64,000 nt of DNA, from NCBI RefSeq assembly GCF_014217215.1, contig NZ_CP056080.1, positions 806,001 to 870,000 of the forward strand. Reading direction: 5' to 3'. Made by a program: the position numbers and the translations under genes. This stretch comes from Rothia nasimurium (GTDB taxonomy: Bacteria; Actinomycetota; Actinomycetes; Actinomycetales; Micrococcaceae). Positions 37,942 through 46,144 of the stretch are shown here, piece after piece (positions within the stretch are counted from its first letter, which is position 1; each line of letters begins with the position of its first letter). The notes under the pieces are model-generated. The model worked only from the letters and a program-made list of their open reading frames with translations, searched no databases and was not told the origin of the DNA.

Positions 37942-38102
37942 GTTCTGCCTCGTTTCAATAGGGGGCTGCGGCGCCCGCCGCTACTGTTTCTCACTAGCCT
38001 ACCGACCTCGTTGCGTACCCCGGGATGCTTTTAGCCCTGAGCCAAGTGGGAATTTGCTGGGGAGTGGGCTGGGCTGGGTGATTTTGCTAGTAGGCTAGTC
38101 CT

Positions 38103-39188
38103 ATGGTTTTTTCGAAGAGGGACAAAGCAGGTGCCCGCCCCCGTGAACGTCGGGCTGATTTGCGCACGGTGAGCGCGGTGGGGACCCTAGGCCTGTCGAT
38201 GTTTTCGCTGGTGATTCCGGTTGATTTCGTGACCGAATCACCCGGCCCTACTTTCAACACCATCGGTGAGTTCGATAGTAAGCCGCTCATTGAGATTGAG
38301 GGCGCCCAGACCTACCCGGTAAGCGGCAACCTCGATATGACCACGGTATCGGTTGCAGGCGGCCCTAACACTTCTCTCTTTGCGATTGAGGCGCTGGCAA
38401 CCTGGTTGGAAGATTCTACAGCGGTGTTGCCCAGCGACCTCATCTACGATCCCTCAGTGACCAGCGAGCAGGTCACCGCGCAGAACACTGCCGATATGAC
38501 CAACTCCCAGGAGGTAGCTCAGGCGGCTGCCCTCACCCAGCTGGGTATCGACTACACCGAAATTTTAACGGTGTCAGGTGCTGTTGAGGGTGCCCCCAGT
38601 CAGGGCGTACTCCAGGAGGGCGACGTGATTACCGCTCTCAACGGGGAGCCACTGGCAAGCTACACCGACCTGACCGAGCGGGTGAACGCGTCCGCCGGGC
38701 AGCCCGTCACCCTCACCGTGACCCGCGACGGCAGTGAGCAGGACGTCACAGTCACCCCCTCCTACAACGAGCAGAGGCAGCGCTACGTGCTGGGCCTCTA
38801 CATTGCCCGGTCCTTTGAGTTCCCCATGACCGTTAACTACGGCCTCGAAGAAGTGGGCGGCCCTTCTGCTGGCATGATGTTTGCCCTGGGTATTATCGAT
38901 GAGCTAACCGAGGGGGAGATGACCGGCGGTATTCACTTTGCCGGAACCGGCACCATCGATGCGGACGGAACCGTGGGCAGCATCGGCGGCATTGAACAAA
39001 AGATGCGGGGAGCTGCGGACGCCGGTGCTACGGTTTTCTTGGCCCCGGCAGATAACTGCGATGAAGTGGTCGGTAATGTGCCTCGGCGCTTGAACGTCAT
39101 CAAGGTATCAACTTTGGATGAGGCGGTAGATGCGGTCACCCGCATAGGCCAGGGTGAAGACCCCGCAACCTTCCCCACCTGTTCCTAA
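38103..39188 (+). CDS. Membrane-anchored PDZ and Lon-type (S16) protease, YlbL-like
   Basis: This 361-residue protein has one N-terminal membrane segment (about residues 25-45, TLGLSMFSLVIPVDF), a PDZ domain around residues 150-220 (GVLQEGDVITALNGEPLASY) and a C-terminal S16 domain with GGPSAGMMFAL (catalytic Ser) and IGGIEQKMRGAADAGA (catalytic Lys). It acts outside the membrane, probably in protein quality control or regulated cleavage; substrate is unknown. It is divergent from DUF2342 and upstream of UPF0182, the gene order known in mycobacteria. Confidence 0.9.
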   Translation: MVFSKRDKAGARPRERRADLRTVSAVGTLGLSMFSLVIPVDFVTESPGPTFNTIGEFDSKPLIEIEGAQTYPVSGNLDMTTVSVAGGPNTSLFAIEALATWLEDSTAVLPSDLIYDPSVTSEQVTAQNTADMTNSQEVAQAAALTQLGIDYTEILTVSGAVEGAPSQGVLQEGDVITALNGEPLASYTDLTERVNASAGQPVTLTVTRDGSEQDVTVTPSYNEQRQRYVLGLYIARSFEFPMTVNYGLEEVGGPSAGMMFALGIIDELTEGEMTGGIHFAGTGTIDADGTVGSIGGIEQKMRGAADAGATVFLAPADNCDEVVGNVPRRLNVIKVSTLDEAVDAVTRIGQGEDPATFPTCS

Positions 39189-39355
39189 GGGGTGGGGCTA
39201 GTCACCCCAGAGCTGAAATGCTAAGCCTACTCTCGAAACTCACAGCTTTCTTTGGCAAAATAGTGTCTTATATGTAGCGTCGCCCACTGCGCGGCGTCAC
39301 CCACCACACAGGCCGCACCTTTGCGGCAGACACGAAACACAACTGAAGGATACCC

Positions 39356-42300
39356 GTGAGTACCGGAAGCACCCCTCCCCGTTCATCATCACGCGCTCCT
39401 CAACGTAGAAACCGGCCGCTGACCGTGACCGTGGCAATCATTGCCGCCCTGGTCGTAGCCTTTGTTTTTGCAACCCAGGTGTACACCGACGTCCTCTGGT
39501 ATGACCAGCTGGGCTACCTCAAGGTTTTCATCACCCAAAACCTGACCCGCGGTGCCGTCTTCCTGGTTGCAAGTATCGTTGTAGGTATCGCCGTCTGGGC
39601 CAGCCTCTTCTACGCCTATAGGCACGGCCAACTACAGACTCCCAGCCCTCGCCGCCGTTCTGCTGGCCCCCGAGTGGATGCCAACGGCAACCCTGTGCCC
39701 GACCCCTACGGCGATATGCAGGACCTCTTCAACCAGAACATGGAGCGCTACCGCCAGGGTATTGAGCGTATGCGCAAGGTCCTTCTGATTGCTGTGCCGG
39801 TTCTTCTGGGCGCCTTCGTCGGCAGTGGGGCGATGACCCAGTGGGAGACCGTCCTACTCTTCTTCCAGGGCGAAAGCTTTGGTACCACAGACCCCGAGTT
39901 CGGTCGCGACCTGGGCTACTTCATGTTTACCCTGCCCTTCCTCAACGTGGTGACCGGCCTGCTGAGCACCGCCGTTATCTTCTCAGCGATGGCAGCTTTG
40001 GTTATGCACTACTTCTACGGCGGTATCGTAGTGGGGGAGCGCGGTATCACAACCACTGTGCACTTCCGCCGCCACATCGCAGTGCTCGGTGCCCTCTTCA
40101 TTGTGCTGCGCGGCATCACCCTGTGGCTGGCCCGCTACAACGCAACCCAAGATCAGTCTGGTTCCTGGGCCGGTGCCATGTACAGCGACGTCAACGCCAT
40201 CATCCCTGTCAACGCGATTCTGGCGATTGCCTCCCTGCTGGTCGCTGCCCTCTTCGTCCTGGCCGCAGTGCGCGGGAACTTCCGTCTGCCCATCATCGGC
40301 ACCGCCGTACTGGTGATCGCTTCGCTGGTTGCCGGTGGCATTTACCCCTGGGTTGTGCAGCGCTTCCAGGTTGTACCGAACGAGCAGGCCGCAGAAGCCC
40401 CCTACATCCAGCGCAACATCGACGCTACCCGTGCCGCTTACGGCCTGGACCAGATCGACGTCCAGAGCTACGACGCCACCACCTCCACCGCAGCAGGTGC
40501 CCTGCGCGGTGAGAGCGAGACCATCTCTAACATCCGTCTGCTCGACCCCAACGTGGTCTCCGGCGCTTTTGCCCAGCTGCAGCAGTTCCGCCCCTACTAC
40601 CAGTTTGGGCAGAACCTCTCTGTGGACCGCTACACCATCGATGGCACTGAGACCGACACCGTTATCGCCGCCCGCGAGCTGAACCCTGACCAGAATGCCG
40701 GGTCATCCTGGGTTAACCAGCATGTGGTCTACACCCACGGCTACGGCGTCATCGCTGCCTACGGCAACCAGGTTGAAGCCGACGGTAAGCCCAAGTTCAT
40801 CCAGTCGGGTATTCAGGCAACCGGTGCAATTAGTGGCGACTACGAGCCCCGCATCTACTTCGGTCAGAGCTCACCCAACTACTCCATCGTGGGTGGCACC
40901 GCCGAGGACGAACCGCTAGAACTTGACCGCCCCCAGACCGCTGACGACGAAAGTGGCGCGGACGCCAAATACACCTTCAGCGGCAACGGCGGCCCCGTCA
41001 TCGGTAACGCCTTTAACCGTCTGGCCTACGCCATCAAGTTCCAGTCCTCAGATATCCTGCTGTCGGACGCCGTCCGCCCCGAATCCCAGATTCTCTACGA
41101 CCGCGACCCCTCAGAGCGCGTGAAGAAGGTTGCCCCCTATCTGACCGTAGACGGCAACCCCTACCCGGCTATCATCGATGGCCAGGTGCTCTGGATTGTG
41201 GACGCCTACACCACCAGTAACCAGTACCCCTACTCGCAGGCAGCCCAGCTCGATAATGCGACTTCTGATTCAGAGACCGCATCCGGCGTAACCCAGGCCC
41301 TGCCCAGCCAGCAGGTCAACTACATTCGTAACTCGGTCAAGGCCACTGTAAACGCCTACGATGGCTCGGTTACCCTCTACGCCTGGGACGACCAGGACCC
41401 AGTATTGAAGACCTGGCAGAAGGTCTACCCCGATACCGTGCGCCCCTACAGTGAGATGAGCGCTTCGCTCATTGAGCACGTGCGCTACCCCCAGGACCTC
41501 TTCAAGGTACAGCGAGAGATTCTGAATGCTTACCACGTGACCAATGCAAGCAGCCTTTACAACGGGGACGACCGCTGGTCGATCCCCAACGATCCCACCA
41601 ATGACAGTGGCCGCCCCCTACCTCCCTACTACATGTCCCTGCAGATGCCGGGTGAAGACTCAGCTCAGTTCTCGCTGACCACCAGCTTCATCCCCCAGCA
41701 GTCAGACAGCAACACCCGTAACGTCATGTACGGCTTCCTCTCAGCCAATGGTGATGCCGGTACCGGTAAGGACGGCGAAAAGGCTGAAGGCTACGGCAAG
41801 CTGACCCTGCTTGAGCTTCCCCGCTCGTCGGTTGTTCCCGGTCCCGGCCAGGCTCAGAACGTGTTCAACTCAGATACCGCTGTTTCAACTGAGCTGAACC
41901 TGCTGCGCCAGGGTGCTTCTGATGTGATCAACGGTAACCTGCTCACCCTGCCCGTGGGTGGCGGCATTCTCTATGTGCAGCCGGTCTACGTGCAGTCCTC
42001 CGGCGATGCCGCCTACCCCTCACTGCGCCGCGTCCTTGTGGGCTTTGGTGAGCAGGTCGGCTTTGCCCCCACACTGGAGGAAGCCCTGGATGAGCTCTTT
42101 AGCGGTTCCTCTGGCGCTGAAACCGCTGCCGATGCCGGTGTCGATGAAACCGAGGCCGCTCAGGCAGCTGACGGCACTGCGACCAGCACTGACAGTGCGA
42201 GCCTGACCGGTGCCCTGCAAGATGCCCGCAAGGCGATGCAGGACGCGGACGCCGCTATGAAGGCCGGCGACTGGGCCGCCTACGGTGAAGCCCAGACCCG

Positions 42301-42394
42301 CCTGAACGAGGCTCTGCAGCGCGCCATTGATGCTGAAGGTATTGAGGGTACTGCCACCACCGAGGCAAGCCCCAGCCCCTCACCCTCCAACTAG
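39356..42394 (+). CDS. UPF0182 family multi-pass membrane protein
   Basis: This 1012-residue protein has about seven membrane segments in the first 330 residues (starting LTVTVAIIAALVVAFVFATQ) and a large extracytoplasmic domain typical of UPF0182 (NYSIVGG, QVNYIRNSVKATVNAYDGSV, LNPDQN). The C-terminal 120 residues are Ala/Glu/Asp-rich with a helical segment (LQDARKAMQDADAAMKAGDW) and a Ser/Pro end. The start is GTG 39356 with AAGGA six bases upstream. The family is widespread in actinobacteria, and function is unknown. A strong terminator follows. Confidence 0.9.
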   Translation: MSTGSTPPRSSSRAPQRRNRPLTVTVAIIAALVVAFVFATQVYTDVLWYDQLGYLKVFITQNLTRGAVFLVASIVVGIAVWASLFYAYRHGQLQTPSPRRRSAGPRVDANGNPVPDPYGDMQDLFNQNMERYRQGIERMRKVLLIAVPVLLGAFVGSGAMTQWETVLLFFQGESFGTTDPEFGRDLGYFMFTLPFLNVVTGLLSTAVIFSAMAALVMHYFYGGIVVGERGITTTVHFRRHIAVLGALFIVLRGITLWLARYNATQDQSGSWAGAMYSDVNAIIPVNAILAIASLLVAALFVLAAVRGNFRLPIIGTAVLVIASLVAGGIYPWVVQRFQVVPNEQAAEAPYIQRNIDATRAAYGLDQIDVQSYDATTSTAAGALRGESETISNIRLLDPNVVSGAFAQLQQFRPYYQFGQNLSVDRYTIDGTETDTVIAARELNPDQNAGSSWVNQHVVYTHGYGVIAAYGNQVEADGKPKFIQSGIQATGAISGDYEPRIYFGQSSPNYSIVGGTAEDEPLELDRPQTADDESGADAKYTFSGNGGPVIGNAFNRLAYAIKFQSSDILLSDAVRPESQILYDRDPSERVKKVAPYLTVDGNPYPAIIDGQVLWIVDAYTTSNQYPYSQAAQLDNATSDSETASGVTQALPSQQVNYIRNSVKATVNAYDGSVTLYAWDDQDPVLKTWQKVYPDTVRPYSEMSASLIEHVRYPQDLFKVQREILNAYHVTNASSLYNGDDRWSIPNDPTNDSGRPLPPYYMSLQMPGEDSAQFSLTTSFIPQQSDSNTRNVMYGFLSANGDAGTGKDGEKAEGYGKLTLLELPRSSVVPGPGQAQNVFNSDTAVSTELNLLRQGASDVINGNLLTLPVGGGILYVQPVYVQSSGDAAYPSLRRVLVGFGEQVGFAPTLEEALDELFSGSSGAETAADAGVDETEAAQAADGTATSTDSASLTGALQDARKAMQDADAAMKAGDWAAYGEAQTRLNEALQRAIDAEGIEGTATTEASPSPSPSN

Positions 42395-42423
42395 GAGTCA
42401 GGCTGTAGCAGCCTTGGGTAGAT

Positions 42424-42466
42424 AAGGACGCCGCCTCCCGCATCCAGCGGGCTGGCGGCGTCCTTT
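42424..42466 (+). terminator. Rho-independent terminator after the UPF0182 gene
   Basis: An AAGGACGCCGCC / GGCGGCGTCCTT stem ends in TTTT, 30 bases after the stop. Confidence 0.9.
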
Positions 42467-42499
42467 TGTGTAAAGTGCATCACAAAAGCTGGTTTTGGC

Positions 42500-42528
42500 T
42501 TGCGCTGCTTGTGGGAAGTGCGTATAGT
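42500..42528 (+). promoter_or_regulatory. Promoter of the initiator tRNA gene
   Basis: TTGCGC (42500-42505) and TATAGT (42523-42528) are separated by 17 bases and lie 12 bases before the tRNA. Confidence 0.65.
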
Positions 42529-42540
42529 TATATGAGTCGC

Positions 42541-42617
42541 CGCGGGGTGGAGCAGTTCGGTAGCTCGCCGGGCTCATAACCCGGAGGCCGCAGGTTCAAA
42601 TCCTGCCCCCGCAACCA
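42541..42617 (+). tRNA. Initiator tRNA-fMet (CAT)
   Basis: This 77-nt tRNA has an encoded CCA. Initiator hallmarks are visible: unpaired C1-A72 at the acceptor end and three consecutive G-C pairs in the anticodon stem around CTCATAA. The T arm is GCAGGTTCAAATCCTGC. Its 3' half is the attachment site of the downstream element and is repeated at 52074-52110. The gene remains complete after integration. Confidence 0.97.
42581..42617 (+). other. attL (37-bp core)
   Basis: The core is the 3' half of tRNA-fMet including CCA. It is identical to 52074-52110. Sequence identity ends exactly at the CCA on the right and becomes partial to the left of CCGGAGG. Confidence 0.9.
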
Positions 42618-42621
42618 CATA

Positions 42622-42666
42622 AGTCGCTCCGTTCGGAATGAATCCGATCGGGGCGATTTTCTTTTC
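42622..42666 (+). terminator. Element-encoded terminator for the tRNA
   Basis: A TCGCTCCG...CGGGGCGA outer and TCGGA/TCCGA inner stem is followed by TTTTCTTTT. It belongs to the element and replaces the chromosomal terminator, which now lies beyond attR at 52115-52144. The same DNA is coding on the other strand for the XRE gene. Confidence 0.8.
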
Positions 42667-42950
42667 CCCTTCATTGCTGAGTTCAGCAGTGGTGGGGATT
42701 TTTGCGTTAAGGAGTCCATCGCCCAGTAGCTCCCCAAGAGATAGCTGGAGGGCTGATGAAACTAATACGAGGTCTGAAAAGAGAAGTTAGTTTTGCCGCG
42801 CAACTTATCTGACACAGATGCCTGGGTGATGCCAAGTGCTGAGGCTAAATCTTTCTGAGTGGCCCCGGGGCGAGTCATCCATACCTTGATTTCTTTACCT
42901 ACTGCCTCTGATGGGCTCATGATGTTGTAGGCACCGCCAGCAGGGAACTC

Positions 42951-43085
42951 ATGGCCCAGATCAAGGCCTACGAAAAACGCGAGAAACTACCGGCACTACG
43001 CCCTGGCAAACACCGCAATACCGCCCGCGTTATCCGCTACAACCTCCTGCACGAGGAAAAAGAACTTGATATGTACTGGCTTTAG
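42951..43085 (+). pseudogene. Gene fragment truncated by IS insertion
   Basis: A short open frame (44 codons from ATG 42951, stop supplied by the IS end) has coding-like G/C-rich third positions and reads AYEKREKLPALRPGKHRNTA. There is no ribosome binding site, and the frame opens shortly upstream of the ATG. I do not recognise the parent gene. It is most likely a remnant left by a deletion next to the IS. Confidence 0.4.
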
Positions 43086-43094
43086 TTCCTACCA

Positions 43095-43994
43095 TCATAC
43101 GAGACTCACAACACCATCCACCACCTCCTCAGGCGTCCGATAACCAAGGGACGAATGCAACCGCTGCTCATTCCACCAACACACCCAACCCACCGTCTCA
43201 ACCTCCAACTGAGCAACAGACTCAAAGAACCGGCCACGCACAAGCTCTGCCTTATACGCACCGTTAACCGACTCAGCCAAAGCATTATCGCACGAATCGC
43301 CCCTTGACCCAACTGACAGTTGCACACCCAGGCCCCGAAGCTCACGCGTGTAATCCTCAGCCACGTACTGGGCCCCACGGTCAGAATGATGCACAATCTC
43401 AGTCAAAACAGACCCACACTTACGAGCATCGAAAAAAGCCTGCTTCAAAGCCGTCAAAGGCATCCCGAGTGTATGCATGGTTGAGGAAACACCCCAACCG
43501 ACAATCTTCCGGCTGAAGACATCAGTGATGAAAGCGGTATAGCAGAAGCCGCTGGTGGTACGAACATAGGTGAAATCTGCTACCCACAGGCGATGTGGGG
43601 CATCAGCGGTGAACTGGCGGTTGACGAGGTCAGGGCGGTTATCAGGAGCCTTGGTAGCCCTGGTAGTCACCGGTTTACGACCCCGGTGTACCCCCTGGAT
43701 ACCAGCAGCACGCATGAGCCGGTAGGTCTGATCCCGGCCGATAGCCCAGCCTGCTCGTCTCATGGCTTGCCACATCTTGCGCACCCCGTAGACTCCGTAG
43801 TTTTCCTGGTGGATTCTCAGAAGCTCGGGGATCAGCAACTGGTCACTGAGTGTTCTAGCTGCTGGCACGCGGGCTTTTGCTGCTCGGTAGCCACGTGAGG
43901 TGATGAATCCACCGTCTAGATGCTCAGCGAGAGTCCGGCAAATCGGCTCGACCCCGAAGAGATCCTTATGGGTATCAATGAAACGGATCATCAT
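43095..43994 (-). CDS. IS3-family transposase OrfB (DDE integrase core)
   Basis: The 299-residue protein has an HTH-21-like region (RIHQENYGVYGVRKMWQAMR) and an rve catalytic core: LWVADFTYVRTTSG (first Asp), EIVHHSDRGAQYVAEDY (second Asp) and DSCDNALAESVNGAYKAEL (Glu). YRTPEEVVDGV at the end is typical of the family. The ATG lies one base upstream of the orfA stop, in the -1 frame, and the frame stays open back to a T TTT TTC run inside orfA. An OrfAB fusion by -1 frameshifting is therefore likely, as known for IS3 elements. Confidence 0.93.
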   Translation of the reverse strand: MMIRFIDTHKDLFGVEPICRTLAEHLDGGFITSRGYRAAKARVPAARTLSDQLLIPELLRIHQENYGVYGVRKMWQAMRRAGWAIGRDQTYRLMRAAGIQGVHRGRKPVTTRATKAPDNRPDLVNRQFTADAPHRLWVADFTYVRTTSGFCYTAFITDVFSRKIVGWGVSSTMHTLGMPLTALKQAFFDARKCGSVLTEIVHHSDRGAQYVAEDYTRELRGLGVQLSVGSRGDSCDNALAESVNGAYKAELVRGRFFESVAQLEVETVGWVCWWNEQRLHSSLGYRTPEEVVDGVVSLV

Positions 43995-44308
43995 CGGGCC
44001 GGACGGTCGAGCTCGGCTGCGAAAAAAGCCGAAGCGGCTTTCAGGATTTCGTTGGCTCTGCGTAGTTCAGCAATTTCTTTGCGAAGTCTTCGGTTTTCTG
44101 CTGCCATATCGCTGGTGGGCCCGGGGGTTTCTCCTTGGTCGATGGCGGCTTGTTTGTGCCATTTTCGTAGGGTTTCGGGGCCGATGCCGAGGCGTTCTCT
44201 AATGTTTCGGCAGGCAGTGTAGATGCCTGTGTTGGGGTTGTTTTCCAGGTGGTCGGTCAGTAGGCGTAGGGCTCGTGTTTTGAGTTCGGCGGGGTATTTG
44301 GTGGGCAT
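43991..44308 (-). CDS. IS3-family transposase OrfA
   Basis: This 105-residue DNA-binding subunit starts MPTKYPAELKTRALRLLTDH, with an HTH around GIGPETLRKWHKQAA and a leucine-zipper-like C-terminus (ENRRLRKEIAELRRANEILK). The slippery heptamer T TTT TTC lies in the final codons (ASAFF). It starts at ATG 44308 just inside the right IS end. The gene is complete. Confidence 0.92.
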   Translation of the reverse strand: MPTKYPAELKTRALRLLTDHLENNPNTGIYTACRNIRERLGIGPETLRKWHKQAAIDQGETPGPTSDMAAENRRLRKEIAELRRANEILKAASAFFAAELDRPAR

Positions 44309-44370
44309 GGGTGAAGGTTCCTTTGCTCTTTTTGTTTGTTTCTAAATTTACGGGAGCGGAACTAAACCCA

Positions 44371-45071
44371 GTACATATCATTCTGCTGGTGCTTCTGTTG
44401 GGGTTTCGGTGGTGCCGTGTCGGTATTGGGTGAGTGACTACGGCTTGGAGCATTTACTCAATGATGCTGTTCATCTATCTGATGCTGGACATACTGCATT
44501 GGGTAAGCGTTTTGCTAATTGGTTGCGTTCTTCTTCTCTAGCTGCTGATGCCTTTAGGTTGGTAGGAGCTATCGGGAATTACTATCACCGTTATGGTGGT
44601 GCCTCCCATTTTGGGCAACCGACTCAGAATGAGTTTGCCTCGGTCTTTGGCGGTGCAGTCCAGAACTTCTCCAATAAGTGGGCTATTTATTGGCACGAAC
44701 GCACTGGTGCTCATTCTATTAAGTGGGGTACTGCCATTGGGAACCGTTATCAAAGCGAACGGTGGGAACTCGGGTATCTAGGCTATCCGGCTACGGATGA
44801 ATATGCCTATGCTTATGGGGCTGCTCAGGAGTTTTATCACCCGTCGACGGGGTATCGAGCAATCATACTATGGTCTGAGAAGACAGGTGCACGTATGGTG
44901 AATCAGCGTGGTGCTATTCATCAGTTGTACCTTGCTGCTGGTGGTCCTTCTCGTCTAGGTTTTCCGGTAGTCGATGAGGCCCGTGATGCTGATGGGGTAG
45001 TGCGGGTGAGGTATTCATCTGGCGCAGTTATTAGTTGGACCGAGTCTCGTGGTGTGTGGATCTCGTATTAG
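44371..45071 (+). pseudogene. 5'-truncated SGNH/GDSL hydrolase with LGFP repeats
   Basis: The open frame enters from the IS right end without a start. It begins with the last part of an SGNH hydrolase (HLSDAGHTALGKRFANWL, which holds the C-terminal catalytic His) and continues with about three LGFP repeats (GYLGYPATDEYAYAYGAAQ, SRLGFPVVDEA). Such proteins are secreted cell-envelope hydrolases in actinobacteria. The N-terminal catalytic GDS block and signal peptide are missing, and the sequence left of the IS does not supply them, so a deletion as well as the IS occurred. A GTG at 44409 could in principle start a residual product. Confidence 0.8.
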
Positions 45072-45107
45072 CGAGATGAAAACTAATCGTTTGTTGCCGA
45101 GAGGCTT

Positions 45108-45947
45108 ATGAGCATGGAGCAGGTAAAGAAGACTCTGGTTTGCTCGGTTGTACTTCTTGTTGCTGTGGCTGTAATTATGGGTGCCTTGGTGCTGGGGGCT
45201 AGTTCTTCTGGTTGGAAGGTAGCCGATGGGCAGGTGGTGGCCCCGTATCAGGTTCGGCACCCGGATGCCAGTGGCGAAGTCTTTGAGCAGGATGGCCAGG
45301 AATATTATGAGCCTGCCTATGGGCTGATGGCTGAGCCTGTGTCCGGGGTTGGTGCGTTGGGGGCTCCGCAGGTGAAGAATCTAACGCCTACCCCTGTGCA
45401 GTGCACCGGTGAGGCGCTGGGTGAGGTGAGGCCTGAGCCCGGTTCGTGGGCGGTGCCGTCCCTGTCTGATGGTGCTGGTGGTGTAGCGAGGGGGTATTTT
45501 TCGACTGGCTTGTTTTCAGCTGGTATTCCCTCCGCTCCTGGTGAGTTGCTCTCATCGCTGAGTGCGCCCCTTGGTACTAAGGGTAAGGCCTCTGTGCTGG
45601 CTGGGCATGTGAACCTTGATTATCCTGATGACCGGCTCTCTGGGTGGGGTCTGCTGCATTACATTGATAGGTGCGCGCATGTGTATATCACGGATGAGGC
45701 AGGGGTTACCCGTGAGTACCAGGTAATTGTCATTGACACGATTGAGCAGGGCCTGACTGAGACTGACCCAGGTCTGTGGGGCTCTGCTGAGGTGACGCCG
45801 GATGAGTGGGCCAAGTATGGGACGGATGAGCTGGTGTGGTTGCTGACGTGCTCGGGTGCTTTTGTGGGGGATTCTGGTGTGGGGCAGACGTTTACGTTTC
45901 CGTATACGGATAATCTGCGGGTCGGTTTGGTGCCAGTCGATGGGTAA
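45108..45947 (+). CDS. Class F-like sortase 1
   Basis: This 279-residue transpeptidase has an N-terminal membrane anchor (residues about 9-32), a long linker, and the sortase barrel with LAGHVNLDYP (catalytic His), WLLTCSG (Cys about 248) and YTDNLRVGLVPV (Arg about 271). It should attach a sorting-signal protein to the wall or a pilin. ATG 45108 is preceded by GAGAGG. It lies in the element, downstream of the LGFP pseudogene. Codon use is less G/C-rich than in the flanking chromosome. Confidence 0.82.
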   Translation: MSMEQVKKTLVCSVVLLVAVAVIMGALVLGASSSGWKVADGQVVAPYQVRHPDASGEVFEQDGQEYYEPAYGLMAEPVSGVGALGAPQVKNLTPTPVQCTGEALGEVRPEPGSWAVPSLSDGAGGVARGYFSTGLFSAGIPSAPGELLSSLSAPLGTKGKASVLAGHVNLDYPDDRLSGWGLLHYIDRCAHVYITDEAGVTREYQVIVIDTIEQGLTETDPGLWGSAEVTPDEWAKYGTDELVWLLTCSGAFVGDSGVGQTFTFPYTDNLRVGLVPVDG

Positions 45948-46144
45948 AAAGAATCATTCAGAAGGAACAACTATCTGAATATCTTGCCCAGTTGGAGAAC
46001 TCCTAAGGACGCCCGGGGCGGTCTTCTGAGTAAGCCTCTTAGCGACATGAGTGAAATAGCTCTCGTTTTTTCTAAATACAGGCTATAGACTATTTATCAC
46101 CAGCCTCATGATGGAGCCTGGTACACAAGAGAAAAGAGACAAAG

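Larger units (their letters stand above)
42574..42920 (-). pseudogene. XRE-type HTH regulator, frameshifted, with C-terminus read antisense through tRNA-fMet
   Basis: From ATG 42920 the frame gives 52 residues with a clear helix-turn-helix (ATQKDLASALGITQASVSDK) and stops at 42762. Restoring one T in the TTTT run at 42777-42780 continues the expected fold (SDLVLVSSALQLSLGELLGD) and runs on to TGA at 42574, about 115 residues. The last part (ATYVVAGAGFEPAASGL) is encoded by the strand opposite the tRNA, across attL. The gene is therefore either a recent pseudogene, a sequencing error, or uses a frameshift. It is the probable lysogeny-type regulator of the element. On an excised circle the frame would leave the core for 29 other residues. 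Confidence 0.75.
43077..44370 (-). mobile_element. IS3-family insertion sequence, complete
   Basis: The terminal inverted repeats are TGGCTTTAGTTCC (43077-43089) and the inverse of TGGGTTTAGTTCC (44358-44370), 12 of 13 matching. They are flanked by a 4-bp target duplication GTAC (43073-43076 and 44371-44374). It holds overlapping orfA and orfB. Without the IS the target reads GATATGTACATATC, a perfect 14-bp palindrome cut at its centre. Confidence 0.9.

Noticed and set aside
42528-42737. Minus-strand frame containing GQDLNLRPPGYEPGEL
   Set aside because: This is the other antisense reading of the tRNA, a common false gene; the XRE frame is the one with a real N-terminal domain.
43095-44308. 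IS transposase as the integrase of the whole element
   Set aside because: The IS has its own ends and target duplication at 43077-44370; the tRNA att repeat fits the tyrosine recombinase at 50061-50906.
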